From contig JAQBQF010000256.1 of NCBI GenBank assembly GCA_028287115.1, positions 1 through 41,674 on the forward strand: a stretch of 41,674 bases of DNA. Direction: 5' to 3'. This stretch comes from Myxococcales bacterium. Its GTDB lineage: Bacteria > Myxococcota_A > Polyangia > Haliangiales > Haliangiaceae. The position numbers were made by a program, and so were the translations under genes. Of this stretch, positions 33,361-40,774 are shown piece after piece (positions within the stretch are counted from its first letter, which is position 1; each line of letters starts with the position of its first letter). Under the pieces are notes generated by a model that did no database searches, was not told where the DNA came from, and was given only the letters and a program-made list of their open reading frames with translations.

Positions 33361-33702
33361 TCAGCCGGCGCGCTCGAGGTCGTACAGGTCGCGCTGCATG
33401 TCGCCGAGCCGGGTCGCTTGCTGCCGGCGCGTGATGTCCTGCGCGAGGTGCTTGTTGCGCTCGAGCCACGCGTTCAAGTTGCGCGCGACGACATCGGATG
33501 GGTGTGCGAGATCGCCCGTCATGAGCGCGTACACCGTGGCGAGTGCGGTCTCGATCGCCTGACGCTCGAGAGCGTCGTGGGGCCCCATCTCCGCGAGAGC
33601 GTCCTCGAGCTCGTCCTTGCGGGCGAGGATTCGGAACGCGAGCGGATGGCCGCGCGTTGCATCGGTGGTGTTCTCGAGCCTCCCGCCCATGACACCGCTC
33701 AT
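33361..33702 (-). CDS. Small helical protein of unknown function
   Basis: A 113-residue charged protein without signal or membrane segment. Its middle and end are predicted helices (ARKDELEDALAEMG, ALERQAIETALATVYAL, NLNAWLERNKHLAQDI, MQRDLYDLERAG), perhaps a coiled coil. ATG 33702 is chosen because GAGGGA lies 8 bp upstream and the start clears the preceding stop by 11 bp; an ATG at 33741 would overlap it. No family is recognised. It sits between the DUF2171 gene and the transglutaminase-DUF2126 gene on the same strand. Confidence 0.65.
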   Translation of the reverse strand: MSGVMGGRLENTTDATRGHPLAFRILARKDELEDALAEMGPHDALERQAIETALATVYALMTGDLAHPSDVVARNLNAWLERNKHLAQDITRRQQATRLGDMQRDLYDLERAG

Positions 33703-33713
33703 CCGCGAATCCC

Positions 33714-33962
33714 TCACGACGTTGGTGGGGTGGTGGACCACTCGCGCATGGCCTGCGAGCCCGGACGATCCACGTGGACCTTGTCATCGACCGAGGTGAC
33801 CCAGGTCAGCGGGATGTAGTGGTGCTGGCCGTTCTTGTCCTTGGTCAGCTTGATCGCACTCAGGCCTTCGACGTGATCGACCGTGCCGAATTGACCATCC
33901 TCAGAGCACACGACGGGCATGTGCGGCCTGATCAACTCTTTGGCGTTTTCCGAATCCAGCAT
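33714..33962 (-). CDS. DUF2171 (PRC-barrel-like) small protein
   Basis: An 82-residue protein that matches the DUF2171 pattern along its length: IRPHMPVVCSEDGQFGTVDHVEG, then AIKLTKDKNGQHHYIPLTWVTSVDDKVHVDR. This is a small beta-barrel of the PRC type, common in bacteria, sometimes tied to stress or envelope proteins, with no defined activity. ATG 33962 gives the family-typical start; longer forms to 34322 run through GC-rich sequence that does not look coding. It is divergent from argC across 165 bp that contain the ArgR-like palindrome. Confidence 0.8.
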   Translation of the reverse strand: MLDSENAKELIRPHMPVVCSEDGQFGTVDHVEGLSAIKLTKDKNGQHHYIPLTWVTSVDDKVHVDRPGSQAMREWSTTPPTS

Positions 33963-34106
33963 ATGGGGATGCAGAGCATCGGACGTGCCAGTCCCCGATC
34001 CGATGGCTCGAGCATGCGCGGTGCGCGAAAATCCGGCACCGGCGTGCGAGGGTGCGCAGGCGTGCGGACGCGCGCGGCGCCCGCGCTTGCACGGGCCGCA
34101 TGGTTC

Positions 34107-34133
34107 ATGCATATTCATGCACGTAATATGCAT
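34107..34133. promoter_or_regulatory. Palindrome at the argC start, candidate ArgR operator (ARG box)
   Basis: A perfect inverted repeat with 9-bp arms (ATGCATATT at 34107-34115, AATATGCAT at 34125-34133) and a 9-bp spacer. A nested shorter palindrome, TGCAT-ATTC-ATGCA, lies at 34108-34121. It is strikingly AT-rich against its surroundings and resembles the AT-rich ARG boxes bound by ArgR, whose gene is the last of this operon. TAATAT (34124-34129) could serve as a -10 element, with a weak -35-like TGGTTC at 34101 spaced 17 bp, so binding would block transcription. The operator call is inference. Confidence 0.55.
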
Positions 34134-35156
34134 AACGTGAAGGCGCGACGGATCGCGATCCTCGGCGCGTCGGGATATTCCGGTGTCGAGCTCACGCGCC
34201 TGGTCGTCGCGCACCCAGATTTCGAGCTGCAGGCCGCGTCGAGTGATCGCTGGGTTGGTGATGCCGTGAAGCAGCGCGTCCCGGGGACGGCGTGCGAGCT
34301 CCGCTACACGCCTCCGGAACAAGCGATCGAAGTAGCGATGCGTTGCGATGCCGTGCTGCTCGCAACCCCGGCCGAGGTCTCACACGCGATCGTGCCGCGG
34401 CTGATCGAGAGCGGTGTGCGCGTCGTCGATCTCTCCGGCGCGTTTCGGCTGCGAAGCGAGGCGCTCTACGCGACGTATTACGGCTTCGCGCACGCACATG
34501 CGGGGCTGCTGGAACAAGCCGTGTACGGCTTGCCCGAGCGGAATCGCGCGCAGATCGCGCCGGCGAAGCTCGTCGCGAATCCGGGTTGTTATGCGACGGT
34601 GATCCAGCTCGCGCTCGCGCCGATCCTGCCGCTCGTCGCGGGGCGGATCATCGTCGATGCGGCATCGGGCGTGACCGGCGCGGGACGCAAGGCAACCGAG
34701 GACATGAGCTTTGCCGAGGTAGCCGGCGACTATCGTGCCTATCGCGTGCTCCGCCACCAACACACGCCCGAGATCGAGCAAGGCCTCGGAGGTCGCGCGA
34801 TCACGTTCGTGCCGCACCTGCTGCCGATCCAGCGCGGGATCCTCGCGACGTGTCACGCCGAGCTCGCGCCGGGGGTCACGCGAGATGCCGTCGCGCGCGC
34901 GTTCGAGCTCGCCTATCAACGCGAGCCGTTCGTGTCGCTCGCGGAGACGTGCGAGGACGTCACGCTCCACAACGTGGTCGGCACGAATCGCTGCCAGATC
35001 GGGTTTCAGGTCGGCAGCGCGGGAGACCTCGTCGTGATCGCGGCGATCGATAACCTCGTCAAAGGTGCGGCAGGTCAGGCCGTGCAGAACCTGAATCTGC
35101 TATTTGACCTGCCCGAGACGACGGGTCTCGTCGGGTTACGGAGCTTGCATCCATGA
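34128..35156 (+). CDS. argC: N-acetyl-gamma-glutamyl-phosphate reductase
   Basis: Third step of arginine synthesis: NADPH-dependent reduction of N-acetylglutamyl phosphate to the semialdehyde. The dinucleotide-binding motif ILGASGYSG (about 11-19) and the catalytic Cys in VANPGCYAT (Cys154) are clear. SGVTGAGRKA, HQHTPEIEQ, FVPHLLPIQRGIL and the terminal NLVKGAAGQAVQNLNL also fit. The start is uncertain: ATG 34107, ATG 34128 and GTG 34137 are all in frame, none has a ribosome binding site, and the palindrome covers the first two. GTG 34137 gives the most typical N-terminus and, with the TAATAT element, a leaderless message. From ATG 34128 the product is 342 residues, normal for the family. 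It overlaps the next gene by 4 bp. Confidence 0.95.
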   Translation: MHNVKARRIAILGASGYSGVELTRLVVAHPDFELQAASSDRWVGDAVKQRVPGTACELRYTPPEQAIEVAMRCDAVLLATPAEVSHAIVPRLIESGVRVVDLSGAFRLRSEALYATYYGFAHAHAGLLEQAVYGLPERNRAQIAPAKLVANPGCYATVIQLALAPILPLVAGRIIVDAASGVTGAGRKATEDMSFAEVAGDYRAYRVLRHQHTPEIEQGLGGRAITFVPHLLPIQRGILATCHAELAPGVTRDAVARAFELAYQREPFVSLAETCEDVTLHNVVGTNRCQIGFQVGSAGDLVVIAAIDNLVKGAAGQAVQNLNLLFDLPETTGLVGLRSLHP

Positions 35157-37240
35157 AGACACCGCTGGGATTTCGGTTTTCCGGAGCGCACTGCGGCCTC
35201 AAGGCGGCGCGCCGCGATGTCGCGCTCGTCGTCAGCGACGTCCCGGCCGTCGCCGCCGGTTGCTTCACGCAGAACCGCGCGGCCGCCGCGCCGATCCTCG
35301 ACGCACGCGGGCGCGTTCCCGCCGCGGGAATTCGCGCGGTCGTGATCAACAGCGGCAACGCGAACGCGATGACAGGCCCGCAGGGCGTCAGCGACGTCGT
35401 CGCGATCCGCACGGCGATCGCCCAGGCGCTCGGGACTTCCGCCGACGCGATCCTGACCGCTGCCACCGGCGTGATCGGCGTGCGGTTACCCGCTCACAAG
35501 ATCATCGCCGCCGCTCCGGCGCTCGTCGCTGCGCTCCACGTGGCGCCGGAACCGGCCGCGGAGGCGATCCTGACGACCGATACGCGGACGAAGCTCGCGT
35601 CTCGCGCGATCACGCTCGGCGGCCGCGAAGTCACGATCTCCGCGATCGCGAAGGGCTCGGGCATGATCGCACCGCAGCTCGCGACGATGATCTCGATCGT
35701 CACGACCGATGTCGCGATCACGCCGGCGCTCCTCGATCGCGCGTTGCGTGCGGCCATCGAGCCGAGCTTTCACTGCCTCGTCGTCGACGGTGACACGAGC
35801 ACGAACGACACGATCATCGCACTCGCGAATGGCCAGGCGGGGAATCCACCGATCGTCGATCCGGGGTCCGATCTCGACGTGTTCACGGCCGCACTCACCG
35901 AGCTCTGTATCGAGCTCGCGCGCGACATCGCTGCGGACGGCGAGGGCGCGACGCGGCTCCTCGAGGTCGCCGTGACCGGCGCGCCGGATCCGGCGATCGC
36001 CCGCGACATCGCTCGCTCGATCGCGGCGTCGTCACTGGTCAAGGCAGCGATCTTCGGCGCCGATCCAAACTGGGGGCGGATCCTCGCTACGGTCGGCGCG
36101 CGCGCCGGCTCGCAGCACTACGCGATCGATCCGCACGCCGCGGCGGTCGCGATCCAGGGTGTCCGGGTGTTCGGCGGTGGCGAGCCGATCGCGTTCGCCC
36201 AACCCGCGCTGCGCGCGAAGATGCGAGCGCCCGAAGTTCGCGTCGAGGTCGCGCTCGCCGCCGGCACTGCCGCCGCGACCGCGTGGGGCTGCGATCTCGG
36301 CTACGACTACGTCAAGCTCAACGCCGACTACACGTCCCTGATCGTCCAGACCGCGGATGGCGGGCTCGCAAAGGACGATCGCCTCACGAACTACAGCCCG
36401 AGCTTCAAGCGCAAGCTGCTCGTGGAGGCACTGTCGTACATCTCGCGATTCTCGGGCACGCGGTGCGTCCTCGAATATAGCGGCGAGGCGATGTCGAAGC
36501 CGGCGCTGCAGCAATCCTTCTGCGATGACATCAAGCTGCTCCGCTCGGTCGGCCTCAAGCCGATCGTCGTCCACGGCGGCGGTCCCGAGATCGCGCGCAC
36601 GCTCGAGCGACTCGGTCATCCCAAGCCGGAGCTGATCGATGGCGTCCGCGTCACGTCGACCGCGGACATCAAGGTCGTCGAGATGGTGCTCGGCGGCATC
36701 AACTCGCACCTGGTGACGCTCCTCAACCTCGACGGCGCTCACGCGATGGGCGTGTCGGGGAAAGACGGTGCACTCCTGCGCGCGAAGCGGCTCGTCGCCG
36801 CACACGGCCGCGACCTCGGTCAGGTCGGCGAGATCACCGCGGTCAATGCCTCGGTCCTCGAGATGTTCCTCGCGCAAGACTTCGTGCCGGTGATCACGCC
36901 GATCGCGCTCGGTGAAGACGGCCAGAGTTACGTCGTCAACGCGGATTCAGCGGCGGCGCAGATCGCGATCGCGGTGAAAGCGCAAAAGCTGATCTATCTG
37001 ACGGATGTCGCCGGGATCCTCGAGCACGGCGAGCTCGTCACGGATCTCAAGGCCGCCGATCTCGACACCAAGCTCGCGGATCCTGCGCTCACCGGCGGCA
37101 TGCGCGTGAAGACGCGCTCGATGCTCGATGCCTTGCGCGGCGGCGTCGGCCGCGTCCACGTGATCGACGGTCGCACCGCGCACAGCGTGATCGCCGAGCT
37201 GTTCACCGATCGCGGTGTCGGGACGCTGATCACGCCATGA
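35153..37240 (+). CDS. argJB: Fused ArgJ-ArgB: ornithine acetyltransferase plus acetylglutamate kinase
   Basis: One 695-residue frame joins two arginine enzymes. Residues 1-395 are ArgJ, which moves acetyl from N-acetylornithine to glutamate: VVINSGNANAMTG, TGVIG (105-109), the self-cleavage site KGSGMIAPQLATM with Thr178 as nucleophile, DGDTSTND, DPNWGRILA and the terminal YVKLNADYTS. Residues about 415-695 are ArgB, N-acetylglutamate kinase: VVHGGGPEI (472-480), DGVRVTS, GVSGKDG, VNADSAAAQIA, YLTDVAGIL, GMRVK (Lys653), VIDGRTAH. The first kinase motif is odd: VLEYSGEAM, with Glu441 where the family has Lys (KxGG). No stop or frame change separates the halves. It starts at ATG 35153, overlapping argC, and its stop overlaps argR. 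ArgJ must cleave itself at Thr178, so the mature product would be an alpha chain plus a beta-ArgB chain. Confidence 0.93.
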   Translation: MKTPLGFRFSGAHCGLKAARRDVALVVSDVPAVAAGCFTQNRAAAAPILDARGRVPAAGIRAVVINSGNANAMTGPQGVSDVVAIRTAIAQALGTSADAILTAATGVIGVRLPAHKIIAAAPALVAALHVAPEPAAEAILTTDTRTKLASRAITLGGREVTISAIAKGSGMIAPQLATMISIVTTDVAITPALLDRALRAAIEPSFHCLVVDGDTSTNDTIIALANGQAGNPPIVDPGSDLDVFTAALTELCIELARDIAADGEGATRLLEVAVTGAPDPAIARDIARSIAASSLVKAAIFGADPNWGRILATVGARAGSQHYAIDPHAAAVAIQGVRVFGGGEPIAFAQPALRAKMRAPEVRVEVALAAGTAAATAWGCDLGYDYVKLNADYTSLIVQTADGGLAKDDRLTNYSPSFKRKLLVEALSYISRFSGTRCVLEYSGEAMSKPALQQSFCDDIKLLRSVGLKPIVVHGGGPEIARTLERLGHPKPELIDGVRVTSTADIKVVEMVLGGINSHLVTLLNLDGAHAMGVSGKDGALLRAKRLVAAHGRDLGQVGEITAVNASVLEMFLAQDFVPVITPIALGEDGQSYVVNADSAAAQIAIAVKAQKLIYLTDVAGILEHGELVTDLKAADLDTKLADPALTGGMRVKTRSMLDALRGGVGRVHVIDGRTAHSVIAELFTDRGVGTLITP

Positions 37241-37683
37241 AGTCGACCCGCGAGCGCCGCGACGAGATCCGCCAGCTGATCGCGAGCCAGCCGGTCGCGA
37301 CGCAAGCACAGCTACGCGCGCTGCTTGTTGATCGCGGCTACGCGGTCACCCAAGCGACGCTGTCGCGCGATCTCGCTCAGCTCCGTGCGCGCCGCGCTCC
37401 GCTGCCGGCGGGCGGCACGCTGTACGAGCTCCCGGATGCGCCGAACCCCGCGCCGCTCCTCGCCGATCTGATTCGATCGATCGACGACAACGGCACGCTC
37501 GTGATCATCCGGACGACGTCCGGTGCCGCCCAGGTGGTTGCGAGCGCGATCGATCGCGCTCAGCTCGTCGAGGCGGCCGGAACGATCGCAGGTGATGACA
37601 CGATCTTCCTCGCACCCGCTCGGAGCGTCCCCGCCGCACGGCTCGCCAAGCGCGTCCGCGAGATCATCAAGCAGCCGCGTTGA
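37237..37683 (+). CDS. argR: Arginine repressor ArgR
   Basis: A 148-residue regulator. The N-terminal winged helix has the DNA-recognition motif TQATLSRDLAQL (Ser43-Arg44). The C-terminal hexamerisation/arginine-binding domain has NGTLVIIRTTSGAAQVVASAID and GTIAGDDTIFLA (115-126, with the Asp pair that contacts L-arginine). With arginine bound it represses biosynthesis genes; it is the last gene of argC-argJB-argR, so it probably controls itself through the palindrome at argC. ATG 37237 overlaps the argJB stop (ATGA). Confidence 0.95.
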   Translation: MKSTRERRDEIRQLIASQPVATQAQLRALLVDRGYAVTQATLSRDLAQLRARRAPLPAGGTLYELPDAPNPAPLLADLIRSIDDNGTLVIIRTTSGAAQVVASAIDRAQLVEAAGTIAGDDTIFLAPARSVPAARLAKRVREIIKQPR

Positions 37684-37701
37684 ACGCCAACGCGCGGAGC
37701 T

Positions 37702-37724
37702 CTCCGCCCTCCAACGGGGCGGAG
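37702..37724. terminator. Hairpin between convergent argR and CoA-binding genes
   Basis: A perfect 8-bp stem (CTCCGCCC at 37702, GGGCGGAG at 37717) with a 7-base loop in the 67-bp convergent gap. The position suits a shared two-way terminator, although no T-tract follows on either strand. Confidence 0.5.
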
Positions 37725-37750
37725 GTGCCTGTGGCGACTTCGAGCTCCGG

Positions 37751-38191
37751 TCAGCGCTTCGCGGGTGGGCCGAGGCCGAGACGCTGGTGATCGGCCAGCG
37801 TGCAGCGGTTCTGGACGACGGTGATACCGGCGTCTTCGAGGACCTTCGCGGCGTCATCGTTCTTGATGCCGAGTTGGAACCACACGACGCGCGGCCGCGG
37901 CTTCATCGCGAGGATGTCCTCGATGTGCTGCGGGATCTGCTCGGCTCTGCGAAACACGTCGACGATATCGATCGGCTCGGCGATCTCCGACAGCGTCGCC
38001 CGCACGGGTTCCCCGAACAGTGTCTCGTCGAGGAACATGGGATTGACCCCGATGACGCGATAACCCTCGTCGTGGAGATACTCGGGGACATAGAAGGCCG
38101 CCTTCTCCGGCTCACGATGGATGCCCAGGACAGCCACCGTCGGCGACCCCGTCAAGATCTCCCGCAGGCGGGTGTCATTGATGGTGGCCAT
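37751..38191 (-). CDS. CoA-binding (YccU-type) protein
   Basis: A 146-residue single-domain protein with the CoA-binding Rossmann fold also found in succinyl-CoA synthetase alpha subunits. Motifs: VAVLGIHREPEKAAFYVPEYLHDEGYRVIGVNP, then VDVFRRAEQIPQHIEDI, VVWFQLGI and the ending GITVVQNRCTLADH. These are the standard signs of the YccU family, which binds CoA or a similar nucleotide and has no proven reaction. ATG 38191 is the usual family start. It converges with argR and is divergent from the PDZ-like lipoprotein over 35 bp. Confidence 0.92.
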   Translation of the reverse strand: MATINDTRLREILTGSPTVAVLGIHREPEKAAFYVPEYLHDEGYRVIGVNPMFLDETLFGEPVRATLSEIAEPIDIVDVFRRAEQIPQHIEDILAMKPRPRVVWFQLGIKNDDAAKVLEDAGITVVQNRCTLADHQRLGLGPPAKR

Positions 38192-38226
38192 GCACGACTT
38201 TACCAAGCATCTGCTACAGAGAAAGG

Positions 38227-39294
38227 GTGAGGACATGCGTGGTGCTGATCGCGGCGGCACTCGCCGGGTGTCATCACACCTCCACCGCGCGAGAGCGCGC
38301 ACTCGAAAAGCTCCCGGGAGGTGCCACTGTCGTCGCGGCAGCCGATGGACCCGTGCTTTCGGACCCCGTGTTTCGGCGCGTCATCGATGCCTCACGATCG
38401 CGGTTCCCGGCTGCGTTCGGCTGCATGATCGACGCGGCGCTCGCAGCGGATGTCGTGGCGCTGTCTGGAGATCGGACCGGAATCGCGATCGTACTCGTCA
38501 CGCACGGCACGATCGCGAAGTGCCCTGCGCTCAGCAAGATCGCGCCGGATATCTGGGCAGCGACGATCGGAGCCGCCACCCTCGCGCCGAGTCGGGCGAC
38601 TTCGGTGCTGCGCGATCCGCACTGGTCGCGTGCGCGAGACTATCTCGCTCGGTCGCCCGTCGCGCTCGCCGCGGATCTCGGGGCGCATCACGTGATCGGT
38701 GCCGCGGCCGCGGATCCGCTCTCCGCATGGGTTTCGATCGATAGCGCGCGGATTCGAGAGCTCGACCTCGCGCTCGGCGCGTTCATGCAGCGATGGCGAA
38801 GCCTGCCGTTGTGGTCGAAGCTGCGAACCAAGCACGCGGGAAGTCAGATCGTGATCAGTGTCGACGATGTGGCGGCGCAAGACGTCTCGGCTGTGATCGC
38901 CGATGTGCTTGCCGCGTTCGACGCCAGCCCACCGATGCAGCCGCTGGTGATCGGTTGTCCGCCCCTCGATGACCTCGTGACGAGCTGCGAGTCTCGCCGG
39001 GGTGGTGCGCCCGTCGCCGCGCTCGTGTTGACGGTCCGGTCGCTCGGTCGCGCCGTCCATCAGATGGCCGCCTCGCCGGTCGAAGCGGTGGTCGCGAACG
39101 GTGAGGTCGTCGGGCTTCGGCTCGCGGCCGATGCGCCCGTGATTCTGCGGCGCGGCGACGTGATCGTTGCCGTCGATTCTCGCAGAGTCACGAGCCGGAC
39201 CGACCTCGAGGCGATCGCGAGCCGCCTGCGAGGACATGCCAGCCTGTCGGTGCTTCGTGCCGGGGCCGAGGCCGTGATCGAGCTGAGGGAATAG
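38227..39294 (+). CDS. Lipoprotein with C-terminal PDZ-like segment
   Basis: A 355-residue exported protein. GTG 38227 begins a short signal ending in the lipobox ALAGC (Cys15). Most of the chain is an unassigned alpha/beta region. The last 60 residues (APVILRRGDVIVAVDSRRVTSRTDLEAIASRLRG, then a final strand) match the second half of a PDZ domain as found in envelope proteases. No protease catalytic residues are visible, so it may be a binding or adaptor protein. The start codon has only AGAAAG immediately before it, so the start is moderately sure. Confidence 0.75.
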   Translation: MRTCVVLIAAALAGCHHTSTARERALEKLPGGATVVAAADGPVLSDPVFRRVIDASRSRFPAAFGCMIDAALAADVVALSGDRTGIAIVLVTHGTIAKCPALSKIAPDIWAATIGAATLAPSRATSVLRDPHWSRARDYLARSPVALAADLGAHHVIGAAAADPLSAWVSIDSARIRELDLALGAFMQRWRSLPLWSKLRTKHAGSQIVISVDDVAAQDVSAVIADVLAAFDASPPMQPLVIGCPPLDDLVTSCESRRGGAPVAALVLTVRSLGRAVHQMAASPVEAVVANGEVVGLRLAADAPVILRRGDVIVAVDSRRVTSRTDLEAIASRLRGHASLSVLRAGAEAVIELRE

Positions 39295-39330
39295 CACTCG
39301 CCGCGCGTTCGTTGCATAGTGAGCCCGGTC

Positions 39331-40665
39331 ATGCGCCACATCCTGTTCGCCGCGGTCTTGGTCGCGGCTTGTCACGGCAGCGATCCTGCCAAGGGTTCTG
39401 CTGGATCGTCTGCGAGCGCGCCGGCGACGACACCGTCGGTGATGCCGGCACCTGCGATCGGCTCCGCGATGGCTCCGCCGGCGGGGTCCGGGGATACCGC
39501 CGGCTCCGCGAAGGTCGCGGCGGCCGACGACAAGTCGCCCGCGCCTGCGAAGCCGCCCGCGGCCAAGCCGGCCGACCCCGCTCCGGCGGCTCCGACAGAG
39601 GGTCATGACTTCACGCCCGAGGGCCGCGCGTTGTTCTCGGTCGGCGCGTGTGGAGACATCGCTCCGCCCGATGGATTTCCCGCAAAGCTCGTCGACAAGC
39701 ATTGCGACGTGATCAAGAAGGCCCAGACCGACTACCTCGACAACTGGGTGAAACCGGCGAGCGCGTTCTTCTCGGACCACGTGCCGAAGGACGTGCCGAA
39801 GAAGGTCGTGTACCCGTTCGCAGGCGGCGATCTCTCGACCGCGCTCACCGTCTATCCCGACGCCGACGAGATCACCACGATCTCTCTCGAGCCGGCCGGC
39901 GACCCGCGCGATCTGAACGTCCTCAAAGGCAAGGATCTCGAGCGAGCACTCGACAAGGTCGAGTTCGAGCTCAAGTTCCTCTACCGCGTCAACTTCAGCA
40001 ATACGCTGAACATGATCGATGCGATGCGTGCCGGCGCGCTGCCGACGCAACTGATCTTCGGGCTGTCCGCGATCAAGATCCACGGCTACGAGGTCCTCTC
40101 GCTGCGCTACTTCAAGCTCAACGAGGACGGCACGATCCACTACCTCGACGACAAGGATCTAGCGAAGGCGCCCGATCCCACGAAGGGCAAGCCCGAGTAC
40201 CGAAACCGGATCTTCGCCAATGCCGAGGTTCAGTTCCGCCGCCCCGGCGGCCGGATCCAGACCTATCGCCATATTCAGTGGAACCTCGATAACGATCACC
40301 TGAAGAAGGATCCGCGCATCATCAAGCACCTCGAGAGCAAGGGGCCGATCGCGGGGATGACCAAGGCGGCGAGTTATCTCCTGTCATGGGACTCGTTCTC
40401 GACGATGCGCGACTACCTGATCGGCCACGTCGTGTGGATGGTCTCGGATGCGACGGGCATCGCCCCGAAGTGGGGAAAACCAGCAGGTTACGAATACGAG
40501 ACCTACGGCAAGTTCATCGGCCCACACATCGCCGCCGGTAACGGGATCTCGAAAGACTGGCGCACCGAGTTCGACACCGAGCCCAAGCGCGACCTGCCGT
40601 TCCGGTTCGGCTACTACGACAAGAAGAACGCGAACCACCTCGTGATCATCAAGAAGAAGTCGTGA
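39331..40665 (+). CDS. Lipoprotein with Ala/Pro-rich tether, unknown function
   Basis: A 444-residue protein. ATG 39331 (MRHILFAAVLVAACHG, Cys14) is preferred to GTG 39319, which only adds four residues. After the lipid-attachment Cys comes a tether of about 75 residues rich in Ala, Pro, Ser and Lys. A globular domain from about 95 to the end follows (FTPEGRALFSVGACGD, VYPFAGGDLSTALTVYPDADEITTISLEPAGDPR, LIFGLSAIKIHGYEVLSLRYFKL). The ordered domain is rich in aromatic and charged residues, but I recognise no family. It follows the PDZ-like lipoprotein by 36 bp and may share its transcript. Confidence 0.82.
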   Translation: MRHILFAAVLVAACHGSDPAKGSAGSSASAPATTPSVMPAPAIGSAMAPPAGSGDTAGSAKVAAADDKSPAPAKPPAAKPADPAPAAPTEGHDFTPEGRALFSVGACGDIAPPDGFPAKLVDKHCDVIKKAQTDYLDNWVKPASAFFSDHVPKDVPKKVVYPFAGGDLSTALTVYPDADEITTISLEPAGDPRDLNVLKGKDLERALDKVEFELKFLYRVNFSNTLNMIDAMRAGALPTQLIFGLSAIKIHGYEVLSLRYFKLNEDGTIHYLDDKDLAKAPDPTKGKPEYRNRIFANAEVQFRRPGGRIQTYRHIQWNLDNDHLKKDPRIIKHLESKGPIAGMTKAASYLLSWDSFSTMRDYLIGHVVWMVSDATGIAPKWGKPAGYEYETYGKFIGPHIAAGNGISKDWRTEFDTEPKRDLPFRFGYYDKKNANHLVIIKKKS

Positions 40666-40677
40666 AGTGGTAGCTGC

Positions 40678-40703
40678 GCTGCGCTGATGTAGGTCAGCGC
40701 GGC
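40678..40703 (+). terminator. Hairpin after the lipoprotein gene
   Basis: GCGCTGA (40681) pairs with TCAGCGC (40694) around a 6-base loop; with one G-T pair the stem extends to 10 bp. It starts 12 bp after the stop codon. There is no T-run. The remaining 70 bp before the next gene hold a CCACG/CGTGG inverted repeat (40734-40749) and a weak TAGCAT. Confidence 0.45.
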
Positions 40704-40774
40704 ACACTTCATCGACGACGAAATAGTTGCCGGCCACGTAGTTGCGTGGTTTCGCGATCCGTTAGCATGGCTTC

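Noticed and set aside
32026..33819. A 597-codon + strand open frame
   Set aside because: Antisense to the transglutaminase-DUF2126 gene and to two small genes; no recognisable motif.
33774..34106. N-terminal extension of argC
   Set aside because: It overlaps the DUF2171 gene on the other strand and shows no conserved residues; ArgC families begin just before the GASGYSG motif.
33963..34106. Repeated GCGTGCG/GTGCGC words in the DUF2171-argC gap, considered as a structured RNA or repeat array
   Set aside because: Units are irregular and explained by GC-rich composition; no consistent stem or spacing.
40384..40737. A 117-codon minus-strand open frame over the end of the lipoprotein gene
   Set aside because: Mostly antisense to a good coding frame and crosses the hairpin after it; no ribosome binding site or motif.
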